Assembly: GCA_016196925.1 (NCBI GenBank)
Contig: JACPWS010000029.1
Coordinates: 1 to 64,000 of the forward strand
Direction: 5' to 3'
Length of the DNA: 64,000 bases
Source: Burkholderiales bacterium
GTDB lineage: Bacteria; Pseudomonadota; Gammaproteobacteria; Burkholderiales; Burkholderiaceae_D
Shown: positions 45,233 to 57,919 of the stretch, piece after piece
Layout: every line of letters begins with the position of its first letter
How positions within the stretch are numbered: position 1 is the first letter of the stretch
The notes under the pieces: model-generated
Told to the model about the DNA's origin: nothing
Databases searched by the model: none
The model's input: only the letters and a program-made list of their open reading frames with translations
Made by a program: the position numbers and the translations under genes

Positions 45233-46420
45233 TTGCTGCCCATTCCGCAGTCCCTACTTCATTCCGGCCAAGACCTTGCTGTGCTCGCTCTGGCCGATGG
45301 AAGCATTTTCACCGGTTATTCGATTGGCGCCGCCGGTCATACCGTAGGTGAAGTCGTTTTTAATACCTCGATGACCGGTTATCAGGAAATCCTGACCGAT
45401 CCCAGCTATAGCACGCAAATCGTCACGCTGACTTATCCGCATATCGGCAACACCGGCGTGAATGAGGAAGACGTCGAGTCTTTCAAGATACACGCCGCCG
45501 GCCTGATCATTAAGGATCTGCCCCTGCTGGTGTCGAATTTCCGCTCGCAGCAGTCGCTGTCCGATTATCTGAAATCGCAGAATATCGTCGCCATCGCCGG
45601 CATCGACACCCGCAAACTGACCCGCATCCTGCGCGAAAAAGGTGCGCAGGGTGGCGCTATCCTGGTCGGCGACGACGCCGCCAAGGCGATCGCGCTGGCT
45701 CAGTCTTTCCCCGGTTTGTCTGGCATGGATCTGGCGAAAGTCGTGTCCGTCAAGCAAGCCTATGCGTGGACGGAAGCCGAGTGGGTCTTGGGGCAGGGCT
45801 ATGGCAAGCTGGCCGCGCCTAAGTTCAAGGTGGTGGCGTTTGATTTTGGCATCAAGCGCAATATCTTGCGCATGCTGACCGAGCGCGGTTGCCAGGTCAC
45901 CGTGTTGCCGGCGCAAGCCAGCGCGGCCGACGCCCTGGCCTTGAATCCTGACGGCATCTTCTTGTCGAATGGCCCCGGCGATCCTGAGCCTTGCGATTAT
46001 GCGATCGCCGCCGTGAAAGAATTGCTGGAAAAAGGCATTCCTATCTTCGGCATCTGCCTCGGCCATCAGATCCTGGCGCTGGCTTCCGGCGCGAAAACCA
46101 TGAAGATGAAATTCGGCCATCACGGCGCCAATCATCCGGTGCAGGATCTGGATAGCAAGCAAGTGCTGATTACTTCGCAGAATCATGGTTTTTCCGTGGA
46201 TGCAACATCGCTGCCGGCCAATTGCCGCGTCACGCATGTGTCCTTGTTCGACGGCTCGCTGCAAGGCTTTGCGCGCACCGACAAGCCTGCATTCTGCTTC
46301 CAGGGTCATCCGGAAGCTTCCCCCGGCCCGCACGATATCGGCTACCTGTTCGACCGCTTTACCGCGTTGATGAACACGGCAAAAGCGCAGGTAAATGCGC
46401 AGGCAAAGACAGGAGAATAA
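45233..46420 (+). CDS. carA: Carbamoyl-phosphate synthase small subunit
   Basis: Glutamine amidotransferase subunit that feeds ammonia to CarB for arginine and pyrimidine synthesis. The 395 residues have the N-terminal CPSase domain ([38 protein letters not shown]) and the C-terminal class I amidotransferase with nucleophile Cys in [14 protein letters not shown] and the His/Glu pair in [12 protein letters not shown] chose the TTG at 45233, six bases after AGGAG; a TTG at 45227 touches the AGGAG and is less likely. carB starts 5 bp downstream. Confidence 0.95.
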   Translation: MLPIPQSLLHSGQDLAVLALADGSIFTGYSIGAAGHTVGEVVFNTSMTGYQEILTDPSYSTQIVTLTYPHIGNTGVNEEDVESFKIHAAGLIIKDLPLLVSNFRSQQSLSDYLKSQNIVAIAGIDTRKLTRILREKGAQGGAILVGDDAAKAIALAQSFPGLSGMDLAKVVSVKQAYAWTEAEWVLGQGYGKLAAPKFKVVAFDFGIKRNILRMLTERGCQVTVLPAQASAADALALNPDGIFLSNGPGDPEPCDYAIAAVKELLEKGIPIFGICLGHQILALASGAKTMKMKFGHHGANHPVQDLDSKQVLITSQNHGFSVDATSLPANCRVTHVSLFDGSLQGFARTDKPAFCFQGHPEASPGPHDIGYLFDRFTALMNTAKAQVNAQAKTGE

Positions 46421-46425
46421 GAAAC

Positions 46426-49644
<3,219 letters not shown>

Positions 49645-49691
49645 GCGAAGCGGCGTGTCCTGGGGTTTAGCCGGTTAGCGAGAACTTCGAT

Positions 49692-49748
49692 ACAGAGGTC
49701 ACAAAAGGCATCAGTCGTGCTGGTGTCGGATGTGGCCTCTGTATTTTT
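49692..49748 (+). terminator. Long-loop hairpin between carB and greA
   Basis: ACAGAGGTCACA (49692-49703) pairs with TGTGGCCTCTGT (49731-49742) with one mismatch, followed by ATTTTTA. It fits a terminator of carAB; the 27-base loop is unusual and could be a greA leader structure. Confidence 0.5.
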
Positions 49749-49769
49749 ACTTTTATAAGCGTGAATGAA

Positions 49770-50246
49770 ATGAGTACAGTACCCATTACCAAGTTCGGTG
49801 CAGAATTGTTGAAGCAGGAATTGCATAAACTGAAGACAAAAGAGCGGCCGTCCGTGATTAACGCGATTGCTGAGGCGCGCGCGCAGGGCGATTTGTCGGA
49901 AAATGCGGAATACGACGCAGCCAAGGAGCGTCAGGCCTTCATCGAAGGGCGCATTGCAGAGCTGGAAGGGAAATTGGGTTCGGCTCAGGTGATCGATCCG
50001 GCCGATCTGGATGCGGAAGGGCGCGTGGTTTTTGGCTCGACCGTGCATCTCGAAGATCTGGAAACCGCCCAGAAAGTCAGCTATCAGATCGTGGGCGAAG
50101 ATGAGGCCGATATCAAGGTGCGCAAGGTGTCCATCACTTCTCCGATTGCGCGGGCGCTGATCGGTAAATATGCCGGGGACGTGGTCGGCGTGCAGGCGCC
50201 TGCCGGCGTCCGCGAGTATGAAGTGCTGGACGTGCTCTATATCTGA
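49770..50246 (+). CDS. greA: Transcription elongation factor GreA
   Basis: Rescues backtracked RNA polymerase by stimulating transcript cleavage. The 158-residue protein has the N-terminal coiled coil (KTKERPSVINAIAEARAQGD, LSENAEYDAAKERQAFIEGR) with the acidic tip and the C-terminal FKBP-like domain (VSYQIVGEDEADIKVRKVSI). A GTG at 49761 is an alternative start three codons upstream. Confidence 0.97.
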   Translation: MSTVPITKFGAELLKQELHKLKTKERPSVINAIAEARAQGDLSENAEYDAAKERQAFIEGRIAELEGKLGSAQVIDPADLDAEGRVVFGSTVHLEDLETAQKVSYQIVGEDEADIKVRKVSITSPIARALIGKYAGDVVGVQAPAGVREYEVLDVLYI

Positions 50247-50277
50247 TCGGCTGATAAATTTCAGACCGTGATAATGT

Positions 50278-50305
50278 AAAAAGCCCGGACACGTCCGGGC
50301 TGATT
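50278..50305. terminator. Bidirectional terminator between greA and yhbY
   Basis: Perfect 9-bp stem AGCCCGGAC / GTCCGGGCT with a 2-base loop, A-rich on the left and T-containing on the right. It lies between convergent genes and can serve both. Confidence 0.8.
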
Positions 50306-50325
50306 TGCAGAGCGCAAAAAATGGA

Positions 50326-50802
50326 TCAGGCGTTGCCTAGTGAAGATTTTTTGACGCTGCTCTGGCGCGGTTTGGCGCGTTTGATGTTGCCGCCTTGCGT
50401 AACGCGCTCATTTCCCTTCACCATCACTTTCGATACGGTAGGTTTTTTGGTGCCGCTGGGGCTAGGTTTGACGATAGTCACTTCGCGCAGACCCTTGCCT
50501 TTTTTAACCAGTTTGGTTTCCTTGATGCCGTCCAGTTTAGGACGGTAAACAACCAGTAATTTGCCAATATGCTGCACCGGGGCTGCATCAAGCTCGGCAC
50601 AAATGGTATCGTACATAGCAATCCGTGCATCGCGATCGTCGCCGAATACGCGAACCTTGATCAAGCCGTGGGCGTTTAAGCCGGCATCGATTTCTTTTAG
50701 CACGGCGGGGGTCAGACCGGCTTCGCCTATCAGGACGATGGGTTTCAATGCATGGGCTTCAGAACGCAGTTCGCTACGTTCGGCGGGCGTAAGTTTTAAC
50801 AT
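50326..50802 (-). CDS. yhbY: YhbY family RNA-binding protein
   Basis: The first 97 residues form a CRM (YhbY) domain (LTPAERSELRSEAHALKPIV, LIGEAGLTPAVLKEIDAGLN, HIGKLLVVYRP) that binds pre-50S ribosomal RNA. A basic Lys/Ser/Arg tail of about 60 residues follows, longer than in E. coli YhbY and without known function. It is divergent from rlmE with a 32-bp gap. Confidence 0.93.
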   Translation of the reverse strand: MLKLTPAERSELRSEAHALKPIVLIGEAGLTPAVLKEIDAGLNAHGLIKVRVFGDDRDARIAMYDTICAELDAAPVQHIGKLLVVYRPKLDGIKETKLVKKGKGLREVTIVKPSPSGTKKPTVSKVMVKGNERVTQGGNIKRAKPRQSSVKKSSLGNA

Positions 50803-50834
50803 AGTAATTCCTTTAAAAGCAGTATTTTACGCGA

Positions 50835-51479
50835 ATGGCAAAGAATAAATTCAATCAAAATTGGGTTCACGATCATATTAACGATCCGTATGTGAAACTC
50901 GCGCAGAAGGAGGGTTATCGTGCCCGTGCCGTTTACAAGCTGAAAGAGATAGACGAGGCTGAAAAATTGGTGCGCAGCGGACAGATCATCGTCGATCTGG
51001 GCGCCACGCCTGGCAGCTGGTCGCAGTATGTGAGGAATAAGTTGGCCGGCAAAGAGGGCGGCGGCATTCAGGGTGAGATTTTCGCGCTCGATTTGCTGCC
51101 CATGGAGGCGATTGCCGATGTGCACTTCATCCAGGGCGATTTTCGCGAAGATGCAGTGCTGGAGCAACTTGAAGCGCAACTGAAAGGGCGCAAGGTGGAT
51201 TTGGTGCTGTCGGATATGGCGCCGAACTTGTCCGGCAATTCCACGGTCGATGCTGCGCGCGTCGAGTACATCATCGAGCTGGCGCTCAGTTTCGCCCGTG
51301 CCCATCTGAAGCCGACGGGCGCCTTGCTGGTCAAGTGCTTTCACGGCCCCAGCTACAACACGATAGTCGACATGTTTAAAAGCGAATTTAAAACGGTCGC
51401 AAATAAGAAGCCCAAAGCGAGCAAGGATAAGTCTTCCGAGATATTTTTGCTTGGCAAGGGTTTAAAGAATCCTGGATGA
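50835..51479 (+). CDS. rlmE: 23S rRNA (uridine-2552-2'-O)-methyltransferase RlmE
   Basis: Heat-shock methyltransferase FtsJ/RrmJ that modifies U2552 in the ribosomal A-loop. The 214 residues include [14 protein letters not shown], the SAM-binding motif [28 protein letters not shown] and KCFHGPSYN; the K-D-K-E catalytic pattern is present. It precedes ftsH as in many proteobacteria. Confidence 0.97.
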   Translation: MAKNKFNQNWVHDHINDPYVKLAQKEGYRARAVYKLKEIDEAEKLVRSGQIIVDLGATPGSWSQYVRNKLAGKEGGGIQGEIFALDLLPMEAIADVHFIQGDFREDAVLEQLEAQLKGRKVDLVLSDMAPNLSGNSTVDAARVEYIIELALSFARAHLKPTGALLVKCFHGPSYNTIVDMFKSEFKTVANKKPKASKDKSSEIFLLGKGLKNPG

Positions 51480-51601
51480 CGCATTTTCCCCTTGATAATC
51501 CTCAATGACGCCTGCATATGCTGGCTAGCAAGCTCTACCCAATGGGGGTAGAATGACTGTTTATAGTGTCAAATGGCGCGCCCTGCGTTCAAGGAGTTGT
51601 C

Positions 51602-53494
51602 GTGAATAATATGTTTTCAAAAGCTGCTATTTGGGTGGTGGTTGCCCTGGTGCTTTTCACACTTTTTAAGCAGTTTGATGGAAAAAGCATAGGATCCGGT
51701 GCCGTTTCCATGCCTTACTCCGAGTTTTTGGATGAAGTCAGGGCTAAACATATTAAAGAGGCGACCATTGACGATGCTAACCGCACAGTGGTGGCGACCA
51801 CGGCCGATGGCAAGAGAATCAAATCGCAGCTGACTATTTTCGATCGCGGCCTGGTTGGCGATCTGGTCAATAACGGTATTAAGTTCGACAACAAACCGCC
51901 GGAAGAACCTTCCTTCCTGTCGCAAGTGTTTATTTCCTGGTTCCCTATGCTGTTGCTGATCGGGGTCTGGGTGTTTTTCATGCGTCAGATGCAGGGGGGC
52001 GGCAAGGGCGGGGCATTCTCTTTTGGCAAATCCAAGGCGCGCATGTTGGACGACACCAATAATAATGTGACGTTTGCCGACGTTGCCGGTTGCGACGAGG
52101 CTAAGGAAGAAGTCAGCGAGATCGTCGACTTTTTGCGCGATCCGACCAAGTTCCAGAAACTCGGCGGCCGCATCCCGCGCGGCGTATTGATGGTCGGGCC
52201 TCCCGGCACAGGTAAAACTTTATTGGCGCGCGCGATTGCCGGCGAAGCCAAGGTACCTTTCTTTACCATTTCCGGTTCGGATTTCGTTGAAATGTTCGTC
52301 GGCGTCGGTGCCTCGCGCGTGCGCGACATGTTCGATAACGCTAAAAAGCATTCTCCCTGCATTATTTTTATCGACGAAATAGACGCGGTCGGTCGTCACC
52401 GCGGCGCCGGCATGGGCGGCGGTAACGATGAGCGCGAACAGACACTGAACCAGATGCTGGTCGAGATGGACGGCTTCGAAGCGAATTCCGGGGTGATCGT
52501 GATAGCTGCGACTAACCGGGCCGATGTGCTCGATAAAGCCTTGCTGCGTCCGGGGCGTTTCGATCGTCAGGTGACGGTGGGTCTGCCCGATATTCGCGGT
52601 CGCGAGCAGATATTGAATGTCCATATGCGCAAAGTACCGATCGCCCCCGATGTCAGGGCCGATGTGCTGGCGCGCGGCACGCCTGGGTTCTCCGGCGCCG
52701 ATTTGGCGAACCTGGTCAATGAATCCGCCTTGTTCGCGGCACGCCGCAATAAGCGTCTGGTGGAAATGCAGGATTTTGAAGACGCCAAAGACAAGATAGT
52801 GATGGGGCCTGAGCGCAAGTCGGCCGTGATACGCGAAGAAGAGCGCCGGAATACTGCCTACCACGAGTCGGGCCACGCGGTCGTCGCAAAATTGCTGCCG
52901 AAAGCCGATCCTGTGCATAAAGTCACCATCATGCCGCGCGGTTTTGCGCTCGGCCTGACCTGGCAATTGCCCGAGCATGACAGAATCAGCATGTATAAAG
53001 ACAAGATGCTGGAAGAAATCGCCATCTTGTTTGGCGGCCGCATCGCCGAAGAGATCTTCATGAACCAGATGTCGACCGGCGCTTCGAATGACTTTGAGCG
53101 CGCGACCAAACTCGCACGCGCCATGGTTACCCGCTACGGCATGTCGGAAGCCCTGGGTACCATGGTGTATGAGGATTCCGAACAAGATGCCTACTTTGGC
53201 CGCATGGCGTCCAAGACCGTATCGGAAGCGACTCAGCAAAAAGTCGATGCGGAAATCCGCACTATCCTCGATGCGCAATACGCCTTGTCGCGCCGCCTGC
53301 TGGAAGAAAACAGGGATAAGGTCGAAGTCATGGCTAAAGCCTTGCTCGATTGGGAAACGATTGATGCGGACCAGATTAACGACATCATGGCAGGTATCGA
53401 TCCGCGCCAGCCTAAGTTGGGGCAAGCGTCGCGCAAATCTTCTTCCGACAATACTTCGGGAGGCGTTTCGCAAAACAGCACTGCGACCGCCTGA
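51602..53494 (+). CDS. ftsH: ATP-dependent zinc metalloprotease FtsH
   Basis: Membrane-bound AAA+ protease for quality control and regulated proteolysis. The 630 residues have two membrane helices ([15 protein letters not shown] and [18 protein letters not shown]) flanking a periplasmic loop, the AAA module (Walker A GPPGTGKT near 200, Walker [16 protein letters not shown] region [20 protein letters not shown]) and the peptidase domain with HESGH near residue 420. I chose the GTG at 51602, five bases after AAGGAG; an ORF start at 51566 has no such signal. Confidence 0.97.
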   Translation: MNNMFSKAAIWVVVALVLFTLFKQFDGKSIGSGAVSMPYSEFLDEVRAKHIKEATIDDANRTVVATTADGKRIKSQLTIFDRGLVGDLVNNGIKFDNKPPEEPSFLSQVFISWFPMLLLIGVWVFFMRQMQGGGKGGAFSFGKSKARMLDDTNNNVTFADVAGCDEAKEEVSEIVDFLRDPTKFQKLGGRIPRGVLMVGPPGTGKTLLARAIAGEAKVPFFTISGSDFVEMFVGVGASRVRDMFDNAKKHSPCIIFIDEIDAVGRHRGAGMGGGNDEREQTLNQMLVEMDGFEANSGVIVIAATNRADVLDKALLRPGRFDRQVTVGLPDIRGREQILNVHMRKVPIAPDVRADVLARGTPGFSGADLANLVNESALFAARRNKRLVEMQDFEDAKDKIVMGPERKSAVIREEERRNTAYHESGHAVVAKLLPKADPVHKVTIMPRGFALGLTWQLPEHDRISMYKDKMLEEIAILFGGRIAEEIFMNQMSTGASNDFERATKLARAMVTRYGMSEALGTMVYEDSEQDAYFGRMASKTVSEATQQKVDAEIRTILDAQYALSRRLLEENRDKVEVMAKALLDWETIDADQINDIMAGIDPRQPKLGQASRKSSSDNTSGGVSQNSTATA

Positions 53495-53527
53495 TGATTT
53501 TTTTGTGATAAATGTTTAATGTAGATA

Positions 53528-53562
53528 CAAGGGTGGGGAGAAATCCTCACCCTTGCTTTTTA
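53528..53562 (+). terminator. Terminator after ftsH
   Basis: CAAGGGTGGGGA and TCCTCACCCTTG pair with one mismatch and a short loop, followed by CTTTTTATT. It ends just before the folP start, so folP may need its own promoter or read-through. Confidence 0.75.
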
Positions 53563-53567
53563 TTGCC

Positions 53568-54410
53568 ATGATTAATCGATTTCAATGCGGCCGATATAGC
53601 TTTCCTGTTCAGGGCGCGCCATTCAAACCCTTGGTAATGGGGATACTGAATATCACGCCGGATTCTTTTTCAGACGGCGGGCAATACCTGTCCCTGGACG
53701 GCGCCATTTCACACGCCGAGCAGATGATACGCGCAGGCGTTGATATCATCGATATAGGCGGCGAGTCGAGCCGTCCCGGTTCTGCACCGCTGCCGTTGGA
53801 AGAGGAATTGAATCGTGTCATGCCGGTGATCTACGCCTTGCGTGATTGCGGCAAGCCTTTGTCGGTAGATACCTATAAACCCGAAGTCATGCGCGAAGCG
53901 ATACTCGCAGGCGCAGACATGATTAACGATATCAGCGGCTTCCGGTCGGCAGAGTCGCTTGCTACGGTAGCGCATGCGGATGTCGGTATATGTGTCATGC
54001 ACATGCAGAATACGCCGACGGACATGCAGGTTAGTCCTGTTTATGCGGACGTCAATACAGAAGTGATGAGTTTTTTGTGCGAACGTATCGGCGCATTTGT
54101 AAGCGCCGGCATTGCAAAAGAACGGATATGCATAGACCCGGGATTCGGGTTCGGAAAATCTCTGAAACACAATATCGCGATGTTTCAACACATCGCCGAA
54201 TTTCAGGAAGTAACGGGCTTGCCGCTGTTGGTAGGTGTGTCGCGCAAAACCATGCTCGGTGAGCTGACCGGCAAAGCGGTGGAGCACAGGATGGCGGGAA
54301 GTCTGGCCGCGGCGCTGGCCGCGGTGCAGCGCGGCGCCCGAATTTTGCGGGTGCACGACGTGGCCGAAACGGTGGATGCAATCAAAGTGTGGCAAGCACT
54401 CTCAAATTAA
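53568..54410 (+). CDS. folP: Dihydropteroate synthase
   Basis: Joins pterin and p-aminobenzoate in folate synthesis; the target of sulfonamides. The 280 residues include VMGILNITPDSFSDGGQYLS, DIIDIGGESSRPGSAPLPLE, SVDTYKPEVMR and PLLVGVSRKTMLGELTG, all typical. I chose the ATG at 53568. It precedes glmM by 17 bp, a conserved pair. Confidence 0.97.
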   Translation: MINRFQCGRYSFPVQGAPFKPLVMGILNITPDSFSDGGQYLSLDGAISHAEQMIRAGVDIIDIGGESSRPGSAPLPLEEELNRVMPVIYALRDCGKPLSVDTYKPEVMREAILAGADMINDISGFRSAESLATVAHADVGICVMHMQNTPTDMQVSPVYADVNTEVMSFLCERIGAFVSAGIAKERICIDPGFGFGKSLKHNIAMFQHIAEFQEVTGLPLLVGVSRKTMLGELTGKAVEHRMAGSLAAALAAVQRGARILRVHDVAETVDAIKVWQALSN

Positions 54411-54427
54411 TTTAAGCAGGATTTCTC

Positions 54428-55777
54428 ATGAACAGAAAATATTTTGGCACGGATGGTATACGCGGCAAGGTCGGGATGGCGCCGATCACCCCCGATTTTG
54501 TGATGCGCCTTGGCTATGCCGCAGGAAAAGTATTGGCGCAGAACGATGGCAGCGGCGGAACGCGCCCTACGGTGCTGATAGGAAAAGATACGCGTATTTC
54601 AGGCTATATGCTGGAAGCCGCACTGGAGGCCGGCTTCGCCGCAGCAGGCGTGGATGTGATGTTGTGCGGACCCATGCCTACGCCGGCGGTGGCATATCTG
54701 ACCAGGGCTTTGCGATTGTCGGCTGGCGTGGTGATTTCTGCATCCCACAATCCTTACGACGACAACGGCATCAAATTTTTTTCCGCCCAAGGAAATAAAT
54801 TGCCGGACGACGTGGAACTGGCGATCGAGGCGGAGCTGGAGCGCCCCATGCAATGCGTGAGTTCGGATCATCTGGGCAAGGCGCAGCGTCTGCGCGACGC
54901 CAATGGACGCTATATAGAATTTTGCAAAAGCACGTTCCCAACGGAGCTCGATCTGCGCGGCTTGAAGATCGTGGTGGATTGCGCCCACGGCGCCGCTTAC
55001 GCTATTGCGCCCAATGTTTTCCATGAGCTGGGCGCGGAAGTCATCGCTATCGGCCATCAGCCGAACGGCTTAAACATCAACGATAAAGCTGGCGCCACGG
55101 CACCCGATGCGCTGGCGATGGCGGTGCGGGCCAACCATGCGGATCTCGGCATCGCATTGGATGGCGATGCGGATCGCCTGCTGATGGTGGACCGCTACGG
55201 AAAAATTTACAATGGCGACCAGTTGTTGTACCTGATGGTGATGGACCGTCTGGCAATCGGTCCGGTGCCGGGCGCGGTCGGTACGCTGATGACGAATATG
55301 GCGGTCGAGGTGGCGTTGAAGAAGCTTGGCATCGGTTTCGTCCGGGCCAAGGTCGGCGATCGCTATGTTCTCGAACAGATGCAGGAGCGCGGCTGGCAAT
55401 TGGGCGGCGAGGGATCGGGGCATTTGCTCTGTCTCGATAAGCACACCACCGGCGACGGCATCGTCTCTGCATTGCAAGTGCTGTCGGCCTTGCGTCGTAG
55501 CGAAAAGAGCCTGGACCAGTGTTTCGAAAGTCTGACTCTGTTTCCTCAAGTGCTGATCAACGTTAAAGTGGCTCCCGGATTTGACTGGCAAAAAAATGAA
55601 AAAACTTTGCTCGAAATCGAGCGCGTGGAGAGCGAGCTCGGCAATCGAGGGCGGGTGTTGATACGCGCTTCCGGCACCGAACCCCTGGTGCGGGTGATGG
55701 TCGAGGCTGACGACGGCGATCTGGCCGGCGCATGCGCACGTCGACTGGCCGATTGCATAGTCCCGGCCGCAGCCTGA
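54428..55777 (+). CDS. glmM: Phosphoglucosamine mutase
   Basis: Converts glucosamine-6-phosphate to glucosamine-1-phosphate for peptidoglycan and LPS. The 449-residue protein has the metal and phosphoserine motif [18 protein letters not shown] (Ser near 105), the metal loop [15 protein letters not shown], the substrate loop [19 protein letters not shown] and the phosphate-binding [14 protein letters not shown]. Confidence 0.98.
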   Translation: MNRKYFGTDGIRGKVGMAPITPDFVMRLGYAAGKVLAQNDGSGGTRPTVLIGKDTRISGYMLEAALEAGFAAAGVDVMLCGPMPTPAVAYLTRALRLSAGVVISASHNPYDDNGIKFFSAQGNKLPDDVELAIEAELERPMQCVSSDHLGKAQRLRDANGRYIEFCKSTFPTELDLRGLKIVVDCAHGAAYAIAPNVFHELGAEVIAIGHQPNGLNINDKAGATAPDALAMAVRANHADLGIALDGDADRLLMVDRYGKIYNGDQLLYLMVMDRLAIGPVPGAVGTLMTNMAVEVALKKLGIGFVRAKVGDRYVLEQMQERGWQLGGEGSGHLLCLDKHTTGDGIVSALQVLSALRRSEKSLDQCFESLTLFPQVLINVKVAPGFDWQKNEKTLLEIERVESELGNRGRVLIRASGTEPLVRVMVEADDGDLAGACARRLADCIVPAAA

Positions 55778-55805
55778 TATTTTTCGCGCGGCAGGCTCAT
55801 CATTC

Positions 55806-55834
55806 TTGAATCTGCCGTAGATACCATGTACTAT
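55806..55834 (+). promoter_or_regulatory. Possible promoter of tRNA-Arg
   Basis: TTGAAT and TACTAT with a 17-base spacer, about 55 bases upstream of the tRNA. The match is moderate. Confidence 0.45.
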
Positions 55835-55889
55835 TCAGCCTTCAGTTTTTCGGCCCACTCTCAATACTGAGGCAAAGTCGTTCTACAAG

Positions 55890-55966
55890 CTGTCCATAGC
55901 TCAGTTGGATAGAGCACGAGCCTTCTAAGCTCGGGGTCGCAGGTTCGATTCCTGCTGGACAGGCCA
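55890..55966 (+). tRNA. tRNA-Arg(UCU), integration site
   Basis: 77-base tRNA with encoded CCA. The acceptor CTGTCCA/TGGACAG pairs fully, the anticodon loop CTTCTAA gives UCU, and the T-arm is GCAGGTTCGATTCCTGC. Its 3' 45 bases are repeated at 61812-61856, so it is the attachment site of the element that follows and its 3' half may come from the element. Confidence 0.97.
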
Positions 55967-55967
55967 A
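55922..55967 (+). repeat. attL, 46-bp direct repeat in tRNA-Arg
   Basis: Identical to 61812-61857 over 46 bp, from the anticodon loop to one base past the CCA. This is the usual signature of site-specific integration into a tRNA 3' end. Confidence 0.93.
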
Positions 55968-55982
55968 TAAAATCAAACACTT

Positions 55983-56016
55983 AGCCTAGATAATGAGTCT
56001 GGGCTTTTTGCTTTTT
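55983..56016 (+). terminator. Element-borne terminator for tRNA-Arg
   Basis: AGCCTAGA and TCTGGGCT pair with one G-U, followed by TTTTTGCTTTTT. It lies past the att core, so it belongs to the element and replaces the native tRNA terminator now found beyond attR at 61867. Confidence 0.75.
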
Positions 56017-56024
56017 ATGGTTCA

Positions 56025-56042
56025 TGTAGGGGCTATGTAGGA
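56025..56042 (+). promoter_or_regulatory. Putative integrase arm site, left
   Basis: TGTAGGGGCTATGTAGGA, two TGTAGG boxes 11 bases apart. A copy with one base change is at 61663-61680 near attR, same orientation. Use as arm-type integrase binding sites is inferred from position. Confidence 0.55.
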
Positions 56043-56228
56043 TTTGCGGATGGCTTTAATCAAGTTAATCAAATTGGAAAACTCCCGACCGCCGGGGCTC
56101 TGCGTCCCCTCATGGCTCAAAACAGCTCAGGGCCCCCGTTTTTGCTGAGATTGATTTCAAACCAATTCAGCCCTCGCGCGCGTTACTTGTAACCTTGAAG
56201 GCAAACGGACGGCAAACTCCACGCTACT
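56043..56228. other. Non-coding left end of the element
   Basis: No credible gene. It contains two TTAATCAA motifs (56056 and 56065), which also occur twice near the right end (61705 and 61778), and a CTCAG...CTGAG hairpin around a G/C-run. It is a candidate recombination control region; an oriT cannot be identified. Confidence 0.4.
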
Positions 56229-56259
56229 CAAAAGAAAGAGCCAGCGGGTCAGGCTGGCT
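56229..56259 (-). terminator. Terminator of the mobilization operon
   Basis: AGCCAGC / GCTGGCT (56239-56245 and 56253-56259) with a 7-base loop; on the minus strand followed by CTTTCTTTT. It lies 38 bp after the last gene of the operon. Confidence 0.75.
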
Positions 56260-56297
56260 TGTTTGTCGTAATCGGTCACGCCATGTCACATCACTCG

Positions 56298-56762
56298 TCA
56301 AATAAGCGATGCCTGCGCTGGTGGTGCGGGGTTATCTGTATCGTCTTTGTCGGCGGGCGTTTCAAAACACCCCATGAAAGCGTTTTCTGCGCCGGTCGAT
56401 TCCGTATCAATCAATTCGGCGCAAAATTCATCGGCAATGTCGGCGGTCGCTCTCGCATAGGTCTGTTCATAGGATAGGTCGGCATGCTTAAAGTCTGAAT
56501 AGGTAACCAGCCAATCCGCCAGATGGTTGATGCGCTCATGCAGGACAAGCAGGCGGCGGGTCAGCATGGCGATGGTCTTTTGTGGCGGCGGGTCGCTTGC
56601 TGGCAGTAATCCGAATTGCTCGGCCAGATAGCGCAGGTGCAGCGGATGAATCGCTACGCTATGGGCTTCACCGCAATCATTTTGCTCCAGCAGGATTAAC
56701 CCTTGTCCTATACCGTCGGCTATCAGTTCAAATTTCAGGTCTGGCAAACTGTCTTTCATCAT
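56298..56762 (-). CDS. Hypothetical protein, end of mobilization operon
   Basis: I do not recognise this 154-residue protein. It is acidic and soluble, with a helical middle (TIAMLTRRLLVLHERINHLA, DLSYEQTYARATADIADEFC) and a disordered Asp/Pro-rich C-terminus. AAAGGA precedes the ATG, and it starts 9 bp after the relaxase stop. Related genes often accompany MOBV-type relaxases in betaproteobacterial islands; a helper role in mobilization is a guess. Confidence 0.75.
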   Translation of the reverse strand: MMKDSLPDLKFELIADGIGQGLILLEQNDCGEAHSVAIHPLHLRYLAEQFGLLPASDPPPQKTIAMLTRRLLVLHERINHLADWLVTYSDFKHADLSYEQTYARATADIADEFCAELIDTESTGAENAFMGCFETPADKDDTDNPAPPAQASLI

Positions 56763-56771
56763 GTTCGTCCT

Positions 56772-57815
56772 TTAATGTAATTGCAATGCAGCCTTGACCA
56801 TAGCGGCTACCGCCTGCTTGGCGGATGTTCTGGCCGGTGGCTTAATAAACTCGCCAGTCGTTTCATTCCAATAGCTGGCAGCGTTATCCGTGTCGTGCTG
56901 GCGGGAATATTTCGTTGCGATTTCCTCGGTTTGCTGGGGAATTTCCGTTGAAATGACAGGCGGGGAAATACCGAACCCTACAGAGCATAGGGTTTGCTCT
57001 TTTTTCGGTTTGGTCGCAGCGGCAAACCCTATAGGCTTCTTGTGTACAAACCCTATAGGCTTTTCCGGCTTGGTCGGCCTGGTCATAATCCCGGCAAAGG
57101 TTTCTCTTACCTTTTGCTTAGGCATTGCCAAACCCAGCGCCAGCAATAACGGCTCCGGGTTATTCAGATGCGCCTCCACCAGAACACGATTAATTTTGCT
57201 TTGCAGCCCGCTATTCGCGTCCAATGTGTTGAACGCAAGTTCTATCGCTTGCCGCCGTAGCGCGGCGCTCGCGCGCTTGTGCGGCGCTTGCCGGGTCAAT
57301 CCGTATCGTGTTCCCACTTGTTCGTGAAAATCGTCCTGCATAGCTTTTAGCTTGGCCTTGCCGCCCACAAGGTCGCTGCCCAGCATGCGGCCATCGACCA
57401 AGGGCAAGAGCAGCACATGGCAGTGCGGTGCGGCTTCGTCGTGGTGAATGACGGCGCTGATTATCGGAATGCTGAAATAGCGTTCCGCCCACTGCACAGC
57501 ATCGGTAAAAAACGGTTCGGTCGCAATCGTGGTTTCCGGCGGCAAGCTGAAGATGATTTCCAGGGCGCGCACTGCGTCTTTGCGTAAAAACTTGACGCCT
57601 GCATTATCCATCAATGCCTGCGCCGTTTTCGCCACGTCAGCTGCCGTAGCTGAACCGCGTAGCGCGACATTTAAGCCGACACGTTGCGGGTCAATATGGC
57701 TGTCTGCGCTGACGCCGATTTCGGCGGCGATTTCGCGCAAGTTGTGCTTGGCGGCGGCCTGAATGATTTCCTTCCCGGTCAGCTTTTTGATTCTCAAGAA
57801 ATGGGTGTGCGTCAT
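56772..57815 (-). CDS. MOBV (Pre/Mob) type relaxase
   Basis: Predicted DNA-nicking mobilization protein of 347 residues. The MOBV motif HxDExxPHxH appears as HHDEAAPHCH (residues 124-133). The region before it (FLRIKKLTGKEIIQAAAKHN, GLNVALRG) resembles the N-terminal nuclease part. The C-terminal 120 residues are low in similarity and contain the tandem KPIGFVHKKPIGF. I chose the ATG at 57815 because GGGAG precedes it and it forms an ATGA overlap with the 35-residue upstream ORF. Confidence 0.8.
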   Translation of the reverse strand: MTHTHFLRIKKLTGKEIIQAAAKHNLREIAAEIGVSADSHIDPQRVGLNVALRGSATAADVAKTAQALMDNAGVKFLRKDAVRALEIIFSLPPETTIATEPFFTDAVQWAERYFSIPIISAVIHHDEAAPHCHVLLLPLVDGRMLGSDLVGGKAKLKAMQDDFHEQVGTRYGLTRQAPHKRASAALRRQAIELAFNTLDANSGLQSKINRVLVEAHLNNPEPLLLALGLAMPKQKVRETFAGIMTRPTKPEKPIGFVHKKPIGFAAATKPKKEQTLCSVGFGISPPVISTEIPQQTEEIATKYSRQHDTDNAASYWNETTGEFIKPPARTSAKQAVAAMVKAALQLH

Positions 57816-57919
57816 GCCAGCCACTCCCATGCCAGCATCAGGAACATGAAAGCCGCGACGGCGCAATCAGGCGATATCAGGACAACGGCACTGATTAATT
57901 TCATCTTTAGGCGCTTCAT
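57812..57919 (-). CDS. Small hydrophobic protein, 35 residues
   Basis: Starts MKRLKMKLISAVVLISPDCA and ends FMFLMLAWEWLA; basic N-terminus followed by hydrophobic stretches, so a single-span membrane peptide is likely. The ATG overlaps the stop of the upstream winged-helix gene (ATGA), and the stop overlaps the ATG of the relaxase (ATGA), giving continuous translational coupling. No family is recognised. Confidence 0.55.
   Translation of the reverse strand: MKRLKMKLISAVVLISPDCAVAAFMFLMLAWEWLA

Noticed and set aside
52220..53473. A 417-codon open frame antisense to ftsH, and similar ones antisense to carA and spoT
   Set aside because: Shadows of GC-rich genes; products are His/Arg-rich with no domain, and they lack start signals.
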